Positions 1 to 11,133 of a DNA stretch of 64,000 bases are shown here, in pieces. How positions within the stretch are numbered: the stretch's first letter is position 1; each line of letters begins with the position of its first letter. Below the pieces are notes generated by a model. The model saw only the letters and a list, made by a program, of their open reading frames with translations. It was not told where the DNA came from and made no database searches. Origin of the DNA: Chlorocebus sabaeus (taxonomy: Eukaryota; Chordata; Mammalia; Primates; Cercopithecidae); assembly GCF_047675955.1 (NCBI RefSeq), contig NC_132926.1, positions 16,796,826 to 16,860,825 on the forward strand, read 5' to 3'. The position numbers were made by a program, and so were the translations under genes.

Positions 1-204
1 TAAATATACGGAATCAATCTAAATGCCCATCAATGATAGACTGAATAAAGAAAATGTGGTACATATACACCATGGAATAATATGCAGTCATAAAAAAACA
101 AGATCATGTCTTTTGCAGGGACATAGATGGAGTTGGAGTTGGGAGAAGTGAGAGCATCAGGAAAAATAACTAATGGATGCTGGGCTTAATAACCTAGGTG
201 ATGA
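1..204 (+). mobile_element. Older L1 3' end, 5' part (split by a younger L1)
   Basis: The sequence reads as the C-terminal ORF2 and 3' UTR segment of an older primate L1 (L1PA8+/L1PB type): the 'atggaataatatgcagtcat' stretch near 72 is followed by a 3'-UTR motif. About 130 bases usually found between the 'gatggagttggag' area and the 3' UTR are missing. The element is cut at 204 by the L1 at 205-6359 and resumes at 6407. It starts outside the window. Confidence 0.8.
188..204 (+). repeat. Target site duplication, left copy, of the full-length L1
   Basis: The 17 bases AATAACCTAGGTGATGA are repeated exactly at 6390-6406, on the two sides of the L1. The junction TT/AATA at 187/188 is close to the L1 endonuclease target TT/AAAA. 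Confidence 0.92.
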
Positions 205-1234
205 CAGAAGATGGCCAAATAGGAACAGCTCTGGTCTGCAGCTCCCAGCCTGATGGAAGCAGAAGACAGGTGATTTCTACAGTTCCAACTGAGATACTTG
301 GTTCATCTTATTGGTACTGGTTGGACAGTGGCTGCAGCCCACAGAGGGTGAGCCGAAGCAGGGTGGGGCATCACCTCACCAGGGAAGCACAAGGGGCCAG
401 GGAATTTCCCTTTCCTAGCCAAGAGAAGCTGTGACAGACTGTAAGTGGAAAAACAGGACACTCCTGCCCAAATACTGCACTTTTCCAACGGTTTTAGCAA
501 ATGGCACACAAAGAGATTATATCCGGTGCCTGACTCAGTGGATCCCATGTCCACGGAGCCTTGCTCACTGCCAGCACAGCAGTCTTAGATCAAACTGAGA
601 GGTGGCAGCCTGGCTGGGGGAGGGGCATCGCCATTGCTGAGGCTTACGTAGGTAAACAAAGTGGCTACGGAAGCTCGAACTGGGTAGAGCCCACCATAGC
701 TCAATAAGGCTGGCTGCCACTGTAGACTCCACCTATGGGGGCAGGGCATAGCTGAACAAAAGACAGCAGAAGCTTCTGCAGACTTAAACGTCCCTGTCTG
801 ATAGCTCTGAAGAGAGCAGTGGTTCTCCTAGCACAGTGTTTGAGCTCTGAGAATGGATAGACTGCCTCCTCAACTGGGTCCCTGGCCCCTGTGTAGCCTA
901 ACTAGGAGACACCTCCCAAGAGGGGCCAACTAACACCTCATACAGGCGGGTGCCCCTCTGGGACAAAGTTTCCAGAGGAAGGATCAGGAAGCAATGTTTG
1001 CTATTCTGCAATATTTGCTGCTTTGCAGCCTCCTCTGGTGATACCCAGGCAAACAGCATCTGGAGGGGACCTCCAGCAAACTCCAACAGACCTGCACCTG
1101 AGGGACCTGATTGTTAGAAGGAAAACTAAGAAACAGAAAGGAATAGTATTAACATCAACAAAAAGGACATCCACACCAAAACCCCATCTGTAGGTCACCA
1201 ACATCAAAGACCAAAGGTAGATAATATTATAAAG
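205..1234 (+). promoter_or_regulatory. L1 5' UTR with internal promoter remnant
   Basis: This is the L1 sense promoter region. A YY1-type core, AAGATGGCC, lies at 208-216, where L1 normally has its start-site-positioning YY1 site. The roughly 1030-base length matches older L1PA elements. The interval of about 950-1083 (with 'ctctgggacaaagtttccag') is the ~130-base block absent from young human L1PA elements and known as the target of the KRAB repressor ZNF93. Many CpGs have decayed. Confidence 0.8.
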
Positions 1235-2247
1235 ATGGGGAGAAACCAGAGAAGAAAAGCTGAAAATTCTAAAAACCAGAGCACCTCTTCTCCTCCAAAG
1301 GATTGCAGCTCCTCCCCAGCAATGGAACAAAGCAGGACAGGGAATGACTTTGACGAGCTGACAGAAGTAGGCTTCAGAAGGTCGGCAATAACAAACTTCT
1401 CCAAGCTAAAGGAGGATGCAAGGAAGCTAAAAACCTTGAAAAAATGTTAGACGAATGGCTAAGTAGAATAAACAGTGTAGAGAAGACCTTAAATGACCTG
1501 ATGGAGCTGAAAACCATGGCACAAGAACTACATGACGCATGCACAAGCTTCAACAGCCAATTTGATCAAGTGGAAGAAAGGATATCAATGATTGAAGATC
1601 AAATTAATGAAATAAAGTGAGAAGAGAAGTTTAGAGAAAAAAGGGTAAAAATAAATGAACAAAGCCTCCAAGAAATATGGGACTATGAGAAAAGATCAAA
1701 TCTATGTTTGATTGGTGTACCTGAAAGTGACGGGAAGAATGGAACCAAGTTGGAAAACACTCTTCAGTTTATTATCCAGGAGAACTTCACCAACCTAGCA
1801 AGGCAGGCCAACATTCAAATTCAGGAAATACTGAGAACACCACAAAGATACTCCTTGAGAAGAGCATCCCCAAGACACATAATTGTCAGACTCACCAAGG
1901 TTGAAATGAAGGAAAAAATGTTAAGGGCAGCCAGAGAGAAAGGTCGGGTTACCCACAAAGGGGAGCCCATCAGACTAACAGCAGATCTCTTGACAGAAAC
2001 TCTACAAGCCAGAAGAGAGTGAGGGCCAATATTTAATATTCTTAAAGAAAAGAATTTTCAGCCCAGAATTTCATGTCCAGCCAAACTAAGCTTCATAAGT
2101 GAAAGAGAAATAAAATCCTTTACAGAGAAGCAAATGCTGAGGGATTTTGTCACCACCAGGCCTGACTTACAAGAGCTCCTGAAGTAAGGACTAAACATGG
2201 AAAGGAACAACCAGTACCAGCCACTATAAAAACATGCCAAATTGTAA
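1235..2247 (+). pseudogene. L1 ORF1 (RNA-binding ORF1p), broken
   Basis: ORF1p is the trimeric nucleic-acid chaperone that coats L1 RNA in cytoplasmic particles. The start ATG at 1235 (MGRNQRRKAENSKNQ) and the stop at 2245-2247 give the expected ~338-codon span. The frame runs to 1450 and then breaks just after the N-terminal region. An in-frame TGA follows at about 1618, near the end of the coiled coil. The RRM and C-terminal part reopens at about 1708-2022 and contains ENTLQFIIQENFTNLARQAN and a recognisable KEKMLRAAREKGRVTHKG block. A further TGA at 2020 replaces the Trp codon expected in the 'ARREWGP' context. At least two stops plus a frameshift mean that no full-length protein is possible. 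Confidence 0.9.
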
Positions 2248-2310
2248 AGACCATTGATGCTAGGAAGAAACTGCAACAACTAACGAGCAAAACAACCAGC
2301 TAACATCATA

Positions 2311-5300
2311 ATGACCGAATCAAATTCACACATAACAATATTAACCTTAAATGTAAATGGGCTAAGTGCCCCAATTAAAAGACACAGACTGGCAAATTGG
2401 ATAAAGAGTCAAGACCCATCAGTGTGCTATATTCTGGAGCCCCATCTCACGTGCACACACACACATACACTCAAAATAAAGGGATGGAGGAAGATCTGCC
2501 AAGCAAATGGAAAGAAAAAAAAAAAACAAAAACAGGGGTTGCAATCCTAGTCTCTGATAAAACAGACTTTAAACCAACAAAGATCAAAGGAGACAAAGAA
2601 GGCCATTACATAACGGTAAAGGGATCAATTCAACGAGAAGAGCTAACTATCCTAAATACATATGCACCCAATACAGGAGCACCCAGATTCACAAAGCAAG
2701 TCTTAGAGACCTATAAAGAGACTTAGACTCCCACACAATAATAATAGGAGACTTTAACACCCCATGGTCAATATTAGACAGATCAATGGGACAGAAGGCT
2801 AACAAGGCTATCCAGGACTTGAACTGAGCTCTGCACCAAGTGGACCTAATAGACATCTACAGAACTCTTCACCCTAAATCAACAGAATATACATTCTTCT
2901 CAGCACCACGCTGCACTTATTCCAAAATTGACCACATAGTTGGAAGTAAAGCACTACACAGCAAATGTAAAAAAACAGAAATCACAACAAACTGTCTCTC
3001 AGACCACAGTGGAATCAAATTAGGACTCAGGATTAAGAAGCTCACTCAAAACCACAAAATGACATGGAAACTGAACAACCTGCTCTTGAATGACTACTGG
3101 GGACATAAAAAAATGAAGGCAGAAATAAAGATGTTCTTTGAAACTGATGAGAACAAAGACACAATGTACCAGAATCTCTGGGACACATTTAAAGTACTGT
3201 GTAGAGGGAAATTTATAGCACTAAATGCCCACAAGAGAAAGCAGGAAAGATCTAAAATCGACACCCTAACATCACAATTAAAAAAACTAGAGAAGCAAGA
3301 GCAAACATCTTGAAAAGCTAGCAAAAGTCAAGAAATAACTAAGATGAGAACAGAACTGAAGGAGATAGAGACACAAAAAACCTTCAAAAAATCAATAAAT
3401 CCAGGAGCTGGTTTTTTGAAAAGATCAACAAAATTGATAGACTGTTAGCAAGACTAATAAAGAAGAAAAGAGAGAAGAATTAAATAGATGCAATAAAAAA
3501 TGATAAAGGGGATATCACCACCAATCCCACAGAAATACAAACTACCATCAGAGAATACTATAAACACCTCTATGCAAATAAACTAGAAAATCTAGAAGAA
3601 ATGGATAAATTCCTGGACACATACACCCTCACAAAACTAAACCAAGAAGAAGTTGAATCTCCAAATAGACAAATAACAGGATCTGAATTGAGGAAATAAT
3701 TAATAGCCTACCAACCAAAAAATATCCAGGACCAGACAAATTCACAGCCAAATTCTACCAGAGTAACAAAGAGGAGGTGGTACCATCCCTTCTGAAACTG
3801 TTCCAATCAATATAAAAAGAGAGAATCCTCCCTAACTCATTTTATGAGGCCAGCATCATCCTGACACCAACGCCTGGCAGAGACACAACAAAAAGAAGAG
3901 AATTTTAGACCGATATCCCTGATGAATATCAATGCAAAAATCCTCAATAAAATACTGGCAAACCGAATACAGCAGCACATCAAAAAGTTTATCCACCACA
4001 ATCAAGTCAGCTTCATCCCTGGGATGCAAGGCTGGTTCAACATATGCAAATCAACAAATATAATCCATCATATAAACAGAACCAAAGACAAAAACCACAC
4101 GACTATCTCAATAGATGCAGAAAAGGCCTTTGACAAAATGCAACAGCCCTTCATGCTAAAAACTCTCAGTAAACTAGGTATTGATGGAGCATATCTCAAA
4201 ATAATAAGAGCTATATATGACAAACCCACAGCCAATACCATGCCGAATGGTCAAAAACTGGAAGCATTCCCTTTGAAAACTGGCACAAGACAGGGATGCC
4301 CTCTCTCACCACTCCTATTCGACATAGTGTTGGAAGTTCTGGCCAAGGCAATCAGGCAAGAGAAAGAAATAAAGCGTATTCAGTTAGGAAAAGAGGGAGT
4401 CAAATTGTCCGTGTTTGCAGATGACGTGATTGTATATTTAGAAAACCCTATCATTTCAGCCCAAAATCTCCTTAAACTGATAAGCGACTTCAACAAAGTC
4501 TCAGGACACAAAATCAATATGCAAAATCACAAGCATTCCTATACACAAATAACAGACAAACATAGAGCCAAATCGTGAGTGAACTCCCATTCACAATTGC
4601 TTCAAAGAGAATAAAATACCTAGGAATCCAACTTACAAGGGATGTGAAGGACCTCTTTAAGGAGTACTATAAACCACTGCTGAACAATAAAATAAAGGAG
4701 AAGACAAATGGAAGAACACTCCATGCTCATGGATAGGGAGAATCGATATTGTGAAACTGGCAATACTGTCCAAGGTAATTTATAGATTCAATGCCATCCC
4801 CATCAAGCTACCAATGACTTTCTTCACAGAATTGGGGAAAAAAACTACTTTAAAATTCATGTGGAATCAAAAAAGAGCCCGCATTACCAAGACAATCCTA
4901 AGCCAAAAGAACAAACCTGGAGACATCACACTAGCTGACTTCAAATTATACTACAAGGCTACAGTAACCAAAACAGCACAGTACTGGTACCAAAACAGAG
5001 ATATAGACCAATGGAACAGAACAGAGGCATCAGAAATACCACCACACATCTACAACCATCTGATCTTTGACAAACCTGACAAAAAGAAGAAATGGGGAAA
5101 GGATTCCCTTTTTAATAAATAGTGCTGGGAAAACTGGCTACCCATATGTAGAAAGCTGAAATTGGATCCCTTCCTTAAACCTTATACAAAAATTAATTTG
5201 AGATGGATTAAAGACTTAAATGTTACACCTAAAGCCATAAAAACTCTAGAAGAAAATCTAGGCAATACTATTCAGGACATAGGCATGGGCAAGGACTTCA

Positions 5301-5504
5301 TGACTAAAACACCAAAAGCAATGGCAACAAAAGCCAAAATAGACAAATGGGATCTAATTAAACTAAAGAGCTTCTGCACAGCAAAAGAAACTACCATCAG
5401 AGTGAACAGACAACCTAGAGAATGGGAGAAAATTTTTACAATCTACCCATCTGACAAAGGGCTAATATCCAGAATATACAAAGAACTTAAACAAACTTAT
5501 AAGG

Positions 5505-5535
<31 letters not shown>

Positions 5536-6162
5536 ACCCTCTCAAAAAGAGAGCAAAGGATATGAACAGACACTTCTGAAAAGAAGACATTTATGCAGCC
5601 AACAGACACATGAAAAAATGTTCATCATCACTGATCATCAGAGAAATGCAAATCAAAACCACAGTGAGATGCCATCTCACATCAGTTAGAATGGCAATCA
5701 TTAAAAAGTCAGGAAACAACAGATGGTGGAGAGGATGTGGAGAAATAGGAACACTTTTACACTGTTGGTGGGACTGTAAACTAGTTCAACCATTGTGGAA
5801 GACAGTGTGGTGATTCCTCAAGGATCTAGAGCTATAAATACTGTTTGACCCAGTCATCCCATTACTAGGTATATACCCAAAGAATTATAAATCATGCTGC
5901 TATAAAGACACATGCACACACATGTTTATTGTGGCACTATTCACAATAGCAAAGACTTGGAATCAACCCAAATGTCCATTAGTGAAAGACTGGATTAAGA
6001 AAATGTGGCACATATATACCATGGAATACTATGCAGCCATAAAAAAGGATAAGTTCATGTCCTTTTCAGGGACATGGATGAAGCTGGAAACCATCATTCT
6101 CAACAAACTATCACAAGGACAGAAAACCAAACACCACATGTTCTCACTCATAGGTGGGAACA
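2311..6162 (+). pseudogene. L1 ORF2 (endonuclease-reverse transcriptase), broken
   Basis: ORF2p supplies the apurinic-type endonuclease and reverse transcriptase for target-primed reverse transcription. The ATG at 2311 opens 'MTESNSHITILTLNVNGLS', the endonuclease start. The catalytic-site neighbourhoods are readable: the E in ILEPH, GDFNTP near 2747, KIDHIVGSK near 2924, and SDHSG near 3000. The RT domain is open over 3922-4578 and retains FADD at 4414-4425. The C-terminal Cys/His motif (HCWWDC, near 5761) remains. The frame is broken by an A-run length change near 2514-2530, TGA at 2825-2827, TGA at 3311-3313, TAA at 3481-3483, others around 3700-3815 and 4576, and a pure A-run at 5505-5534. 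The usual stop after the IGGN residues (about 6160) is lost, so the last frame reads into the 3' UTR to 6245. Confidence 0.93.
5505..5534 (+). repeat. A30 homopolymer inside L1 ORF2
   Basis: This is a pure run of 30 A. The L1 family normally has a short A-rich lysine-coding stretch interrupted by C and G here, so this looks like microsatellite expansion after insertion. Confidence 0.95.
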
Positions 6163-6359
6163 GAACAATGAAAATGCTTGGACACAGGGCAGGGAACATC
6201 ACACACCAGGGCCTGTCACGGGTTTGGGGGCATGGGGAGGAATAGCAATAGGAGAATTACCTAATGTAAATGACAAGTTAATGGGTGCAGCAAACCAACA
6301 CGGCACATGTATACCCATGTAACAAACCTGCACATTGTGCACATGTGGAACTTAAAGGA

Positions 6360-6389
6360 TATATATACACACACACACACACACACATA
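6360..6389 (+). repeat. L1 A-tail converted to (TA)n(CA)n
   Basis: The L1 3' end runs into 'atatata' and a pure (AC)10 at 6367-6386, directly before the right target duplication. The microsatellite therefore sits where the poly(A) tail should be. Confidence 0.9.
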
Positions 6390-6406
6390 AATAACCTAGG
6401 TGATGA
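6390..6406 (+). repeat. Target site duplication, right copy
   Basis: Exact repeat of 188-204 (AATAACCTAGGTGATGA). Confidence 0.92.
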
Positions 6407-6512
6407 GATGATCTGTGCAGCAAACCACCATAGCACACACTTACCTATGTAACAAACCTACGCATCCTGCACATGTACCACAGAACTTAAAATAAAACTT
6501 GAAGGAAAAAAA
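6407..6512 (+). mobile_element. Older L1 3' end, 3' part
   Basis: This continues the L1 3' UTR interrupted at 204 ('gatgatctgtgcagcaaacc' onward) and ends in 'aaaataaaacttgaagg' plus a short A-run. Joined across the younger L1, the two parts make a normal old-L1 3' end. Confidence 0.82.
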
Positions 6513-7815
6513 ACTCATAAATGCAGCTGCCCCAAACATACCAATTAAAAGACAGATATTGTCAGCATGGATTAAAAATTATATAGGCCATCCACATGTT
6601 CTGTCAAAAAACTCAGTCCACCTATAGTGACATAAGTAGGATAAAGTAAACAAATGAAAAAAGATATACCATATACTAATACACTACTTTTAAAAAGCAG
6701 GGGTGACTATATTAATAGCAGACAAAGTTGACTTCAGAGCAAAAATTATCAGAAATGAAGGTAGACTTTACATAGTGCTAAAAGGGTAAAAACACCAGGA
6801 AGCCATAACATTCTTAAATATATACACACCTAACAAAGAGTGTTAAAATACATGAAGCGAAAACTAAAAAAAAAGTATTGCAAGAAGAAAGAAACAAACT
6901 CAATTTATAGTTGTAAACTTCATCATACCCTCTCAGTCAAAAACATAATGGGTAGACAGAAATTCAACAATGTATAGAACTGAGAAAAATGATAAGCTGC
7001 CCGGATCTAATTGACATTTGTAGAACACTTCACTAAACAAGAATAAAGTGCACATGCTTTTGAAGCATTCATGGAACATTCACCAAGACGTATCATATCT
7101 TAGGTATAAAAATAAAAACTTTAACATTAAAAAACCTGAAATTATTCAAAATACATTCTTTATGGAATTAAACTACAAATAACTAAAAGAAAGCAGAAAA
7201 ACTCCAAATATTTGGAAATTAACACATGTTAAATAATCCATGGGTCAAAAAGAAAGACACAAGAGAAATTAAAAAGTATTTTGAACTGAATGAGAATATA
7301 AATTTGACAAATAAAAACCTGTGAGATGCAGCTAAAGCAGTGCTAGGAGCGAAACTTGTCATATGAAGTATTTATATTAGAAAAGATAAAAGTTCTCAAA
7401 TTAACAATGTAATTTTCTAACTTAAAAATTGGTAAGAGCAAAATAAACTGAAAACAAACAAAAAGACAGAAATAATAAATATAAGAACATAAATAAAGGA
7501 AATTGAAAAGACAAAGCCACAGAGAAAGTTAAAGGAACAAAAACTTGTTATTTAAAAAGATTAATAAAATTATTAATAATAAACTTCTGACAAAGCTGAC
7601 AAAATAGAGAAGACAAACCAGAAGCTACCAACACTCACTCAAGATGAAATAGAAAATAAGAATAGTCCAACTACTCAAGAAATGGAATCTATAGTTAAAA
7701 ACATTCTGAAAAAAATGTTCCAGGCTTAGAGGGCTTCACTGGGGAACTCTGCCAAACATACAAGAATAAATTGTACCAATTCTGTATAATACTTTCCAAG
7801 TAATAGAAGAAGAAA
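6513..7815 (+). mobile_element. L1M ORF2 fragment (mammalian-age L1)
   Basis: Diverged L1 ORF2 sequence in the sense direction. Recognisable blocks include the endonuclease stretch near 6700-6740 ('gcagacaaagttgacttcag'), 'tgacatttgtagaacacttc' near 7011, and the 'gagaagacaaaccagaagct' to 'gaaaaaaatgttccaggct' region leading towards the RT domain. All frames are closed by stops. The 3' part of the element is not recognisable beyond about 7815. Confidence 0.75.
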
Positions 7816-8948
7816 GAATTTATTCTGAGATTATAAGATGGGCTATTGACCTTTGGAACTGTATTGAAACCAAGGACTTGTGTCATAGCAAAAATACATC
7901 TTCATAGTAGTCAAATAAAAAGTGTGAAGACCCAGTGATAGAAGTATTTCAATTATGATGGAAATTTGGCTGGTTTTACTATCATCTAAGTTAGCAGAAA
8001 TGTGTGTATCCCACCAACTTATAGATGAAAAAAATGTAATATACATTTTTTTTGTTTTATAAGAGGGTAGAGTGGATGGTTTTATTGTTTGCCTGTTTAA
8101 CTGCCTTATTTACCTTTGTTTTTACTAAAGAAAACCCACGCTTTCCAAGGATATTAGACCCCATTTATTTTATTTACGTAAGCCTCATCCCATTGTCAAG
8201 TGATTAATTTAGGCATAGGTTTGACACAAGACTTGCCAAAGAGACATGAGAAGATATCAGCTGGAATACCTAAGACAATGATTTTCTTTCTCCTTTTTAA
8301 AAATGGAGCACAAGACAAGAACAGTTCTACTTCATGTAGAATCTGACATGTACATGTGATGCCTTGGAAAGTGTCAGTCATCATTGGATTATTCACAGTG
8401 ACACACTAAGAGCGCAAGTCTACAAGCTGAGGATGACAGGATGGAAATGTCGAAGAAAATTTGATAAAATTTTCGAACTATTTGATTAACCAATTCTGGA
8501 AACTTTCTGACTAAACTTTTTGGTATGTGAGATAAAAATGCCCTATGGTTTAGCAAGTTTTTGTTAGTTTTTTTTTAAATATTAGTTGGAGAATAAAATG
8601 CTTCAAATGATATGAGCAAATATTTTTATATTAACTTATCATCAGCAGTTTTCTAGATCTGGCATAAAGAAACTAAAAAATTTGACATCTTAACATTTTT
8701 GCTTGGGTACACATATCTATAAATCTATTATAAGACATGAATGAGGAAATGAAAACTAACAGAACAAATACATATATATGTATATTATGTATAGATATAT
8801 AGGTATGCATACATATACATATATAATGGCATATCATACATGCCTTTATATTCCATGAAAAACATAGGTGATTTTTTTCAAATGATAATACAATATAGGA
8901 TAGTAGAAAGGACTTTTATCTGAAAATTGAGGAACCTAAAATCTGTTT
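7816..8948. other. No gene recognised; AT-rich DNA
   Basis: 8180-8450 has the look of an ancient interspersed repeat ('catgagaagatatcagctgg' to 'gctgaggatgacaggatgg'), but I cannot name the family. 8768-8826 is a degenerate (TA)/(CATA) tract. I see nothing coding. Confidence 0.5.
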
Positions 8949-8984
8949 TTGTTTTTTTTTTTTTCTTTCTTTTTTTACGAATGG

Positions 8985-9685
8985 CAGACTGCCACATGCA
9001 GCACTTCATTTGGATGTGTCTGGAGTCTTGGAAGCTTGACTACTCTATGTTCTCTTAGAATTGGATCTTGAGGCTGGTGCAGTAGCTCATGTCTGTAATC
9101 CCAGCACTTTGGAAGGCTGAGGAGGGTGGATCATTTGGGGTCAGGAGTTCAAGATCAGCCTGAAACCCCATCTCTCCTAAAGATACAAAAATTAGCTGTA
9201 CAGTGGTGGTGTGAGCCTGTAATCCCAGCAACTCAGGAGGCTGAGGCAGGAGAATCATGTGAGCCTGGGAGGTGGAGGTTACACTGAGCCAAGATCAGGC
9301 CACTGCACTGCAATCTGGGTGAGAGAATGAGACCCTGTCTCAAAAAAAAAAAAAAGAAAAAGAAAAAAAAAGGATCTTGAGAAATTGTCCACAATTTCTA
9401 GCAGGCGAGTGCAGCTACTCATCTATTCTTTACAAAAGACTGTTTCTTTTCTGTAAGGGAAGGCTGTCCTCTTGACTGAGTGCTCAGGTTCCGGAGGGGT
9501 ACGATGAGGGAGGAAGGAAACACTGGCCTAGGCAACAGATCAGCAGTTTCAACTCTGGTGATCAAAGAGGTGGCAAATAGTGCAGGCAAATCACCTTCAG
9601 ATCCATCGAGGCACCTGAATTTTTGTCCTCACTTTGACATTAACTGCATGAGCATTGGTACATGACATAATTTTTTTCTCCCTCA
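8985..9685 (+). other. GC-richer transcript-like tract split by an Alu
   Basis: Outside the Alu (9073-9371), 8985-9062 and 9382-9685 are clearly less AT-rich than their surroundings and rich in TG/CA, as if CpGs had decayed. Joined across the Alu target duplication they read continuously from 'actgccacatgcagcacttc' to 'gcattggtacatgacataat'. No open frame longer than about 60 codons survives. It may be a decayed retrocopy of an untranslated or non-coding exon. I could not identify a parent. Confidence 0.35.
9073..9371 (+). mobile_element. Alu (AluS/J-like), sense
   Basis: A two-armed Alu with an A-rich tail at 9340-9371. The target duplication GGATCTTGAG lies at 9063-9072 and 9372-9381. The left arm lacks about a dozen bases near 9160, after 'agatcagcctg'. 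Confidence 0.92.
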
Positions 9686-10289
9686 GTTAATGTTTCAATA
9701 AATTAAGAGGCTTGGAGTATATAATCTTGCTGTCCTTTTCTATTTTATGAGAATATAAGTTTGAATTTATTTTAATTAACAACACCAAATAGTGAATGAA
9801 ATATGTTAACACTGTGGTTCTTGCATGCTTTCTTTAATGGATTTAAAGAGGAGAAAAGACTGGCATAGCACTAATACTATGCGGTGAAAATGAGAAAAAA
9901 AATAAAAGACCAGTTTCAATTTCAAGGGATCTCAGATTTCTTAATGGTTTCAAATTATGAGGGATGTGTGAAATATATGTTAAAATAAGAAAGCTTCAAA
10001 TTGCATCTCCCACAAACTTGAAAGGCAAAATTTAACATTTGTTATGATATTAGTTTTTTTATTAAACTTGGAAGATACTTTCAAGGGATCACAATTGGAT
10101 GCATCTTTAATAGTCTACTTTCTTCAGTTATTAAGTCAGTTTACTACACATAAAGTTTTGGAAAGTAATTACTAGAAATCATAGACTAAATCTGACATAT
10201 GCCTGTGGAAATTTACTATTAATTGACAATGAATCCAGATATAAATGAGGCATCTATCTAAATGTAAAGAGTTGGAAATCTGCAGGACT
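9686..10289. other. No gene or repeat recognised
   Basis: AT-rich sequence with no convincing frame or repeat. Confidence 0.5.
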
Positions 10290-10823
10290 GATTCAGTCTG
10301 TGTTTATTATCAGCCCATTGTTGAACACCTGCTCTATGTCAGGCACACTTCTAGGCACATGCAACGCACAACCAATAAAACTTCAGCCTCTGTGAAGCCA
10401 AGGTCTTATGCTGGCTAACGAGAAATATTACAAAAATCAAAACATAAACCAACATAGGTGGGATTACAGTGACAAAGTGTGGATAGGGTAAGTTACATTA
10501 ATAGGAAGGTCAGAGTATGCCTCATTAAGAAGATAATATTTGAGCTTATAGTTTAAAGGAGTGAGAGAGCCATTGAAATATCTATGTGAAAAGTGATCTA
10601 AGCAGAAAGAACTGCTAGTGCAAAATCCCAGTCTGGGAGAATATCTATCTTGTTTGCAGAATAGCAAAGACACCAGTTAAAACTGAAATGGAATAATCAA
10701 ACAACAAACTTGTAGATGATATCAGAGAGGTAATGAGTGGTGGGCTGTAAGGCTTTATAGACCATTATGATGACTTTAGCTTTCACTCTGTATGAAATAG
10801 ACATTGGAGGGCTTAGAGCAGAG
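10290..10823 (-). mobile_element. L2 (LINE-2), 3' part, antisense
   Basis: 'caggcacacttctaggcaca' near 10338 is the reverse complement of the L2 3' end. It is followed by antisense L2 3' sequence (for example 'ggctttatagaccattatga' near 10750). It is cut at 10823-10836 by the L1 at 10837 and resumes at 12152. Confidence 0.75.
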
Positions 10824-10916
10824 AAAAGATAATATATTCTTTATCATTAGAGAAATGCAAATCAAAACCACGATGAGATATGATCTCATACCAGTCAGAA
10901 GGGCTATGATTAATAG

Positions 10917-11133
10917 CCCTTAATAATAATAAGGGCTGTAAGTAATAATATTAAGGACTATTAATAATTAATATTGCTTAAGCAGATTTATCTTTACATT
11001 TGTATCTCTCATATATTTAGAATTTATACTGCTAAGGATGTGATGATGGCTCTATTTATATCTCCTATCTGCCTGGAAACTTGACCATGAAATAAATAAG
11101 AATAAAATAAACAATATTAAGAGCCCTTAATAG
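10917..11133. other. 217-bp composite insertion with locally templated pieces
   Basis: The L1 reads normally up to 'gattaatag' (ending 10916) and resumes after TTAATAG at 11127-11133, so the 7-mer TTAATAG flanks the insert (10910-10916 and 11127-11133). Inside, about 10981-11064 is an inverted copy, about 85-90% identical, of 14717-14800. Directly after it, 11075-11107 is a direct copy of 13536-13568 (23 exact bases GGAAACTTGACCATGAAATAAAT is longer than quoted elsewhere; only one mismatch in 33). The first 60 bases contain a hairpin, AGCCCTTA/TAAGGGCT, at 10915-10936 and have no source that I could see. Confidence 0.75.

Larger units (their letters stand above)
205..6359 (+). mobile_element. 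Near full-length L1 (L1PA6-8-like), inactivated
   Basis: This is a 6.15-kb LINE-1 in the standard order: 5' UTR (205-1234), ORF1 (1235-2247), ORF2 (2311 to about 6162) and 3' UTR (to about 6359). It lacks only roughly the first ten consensus bases. Identical 17-bp target duplications (188-204 and 6390-6406) show insertion by target-primed reverse transcription into an older L1. The long 5' UTR, with the segment lost from the youngest human L1s, and a 3' UTR containing 'gggtgcagcaaaccaacac' point to an older L1PA subfamily, by memory L1PA6-8. ORF1 and ORF2 both carry frameshifts or stops, so it is dead for autonomous retrotransposition. Confidence 0.95.

Noticed and set aside
303..554. 83-codon antisense frame in the L1 5' UTR, in the neighbourhood of primate ORF0
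   Set aside because: The position only partly overlaps the expected ORF0 interval, and I cannot confirm frame or start against a reference; most likely chance.
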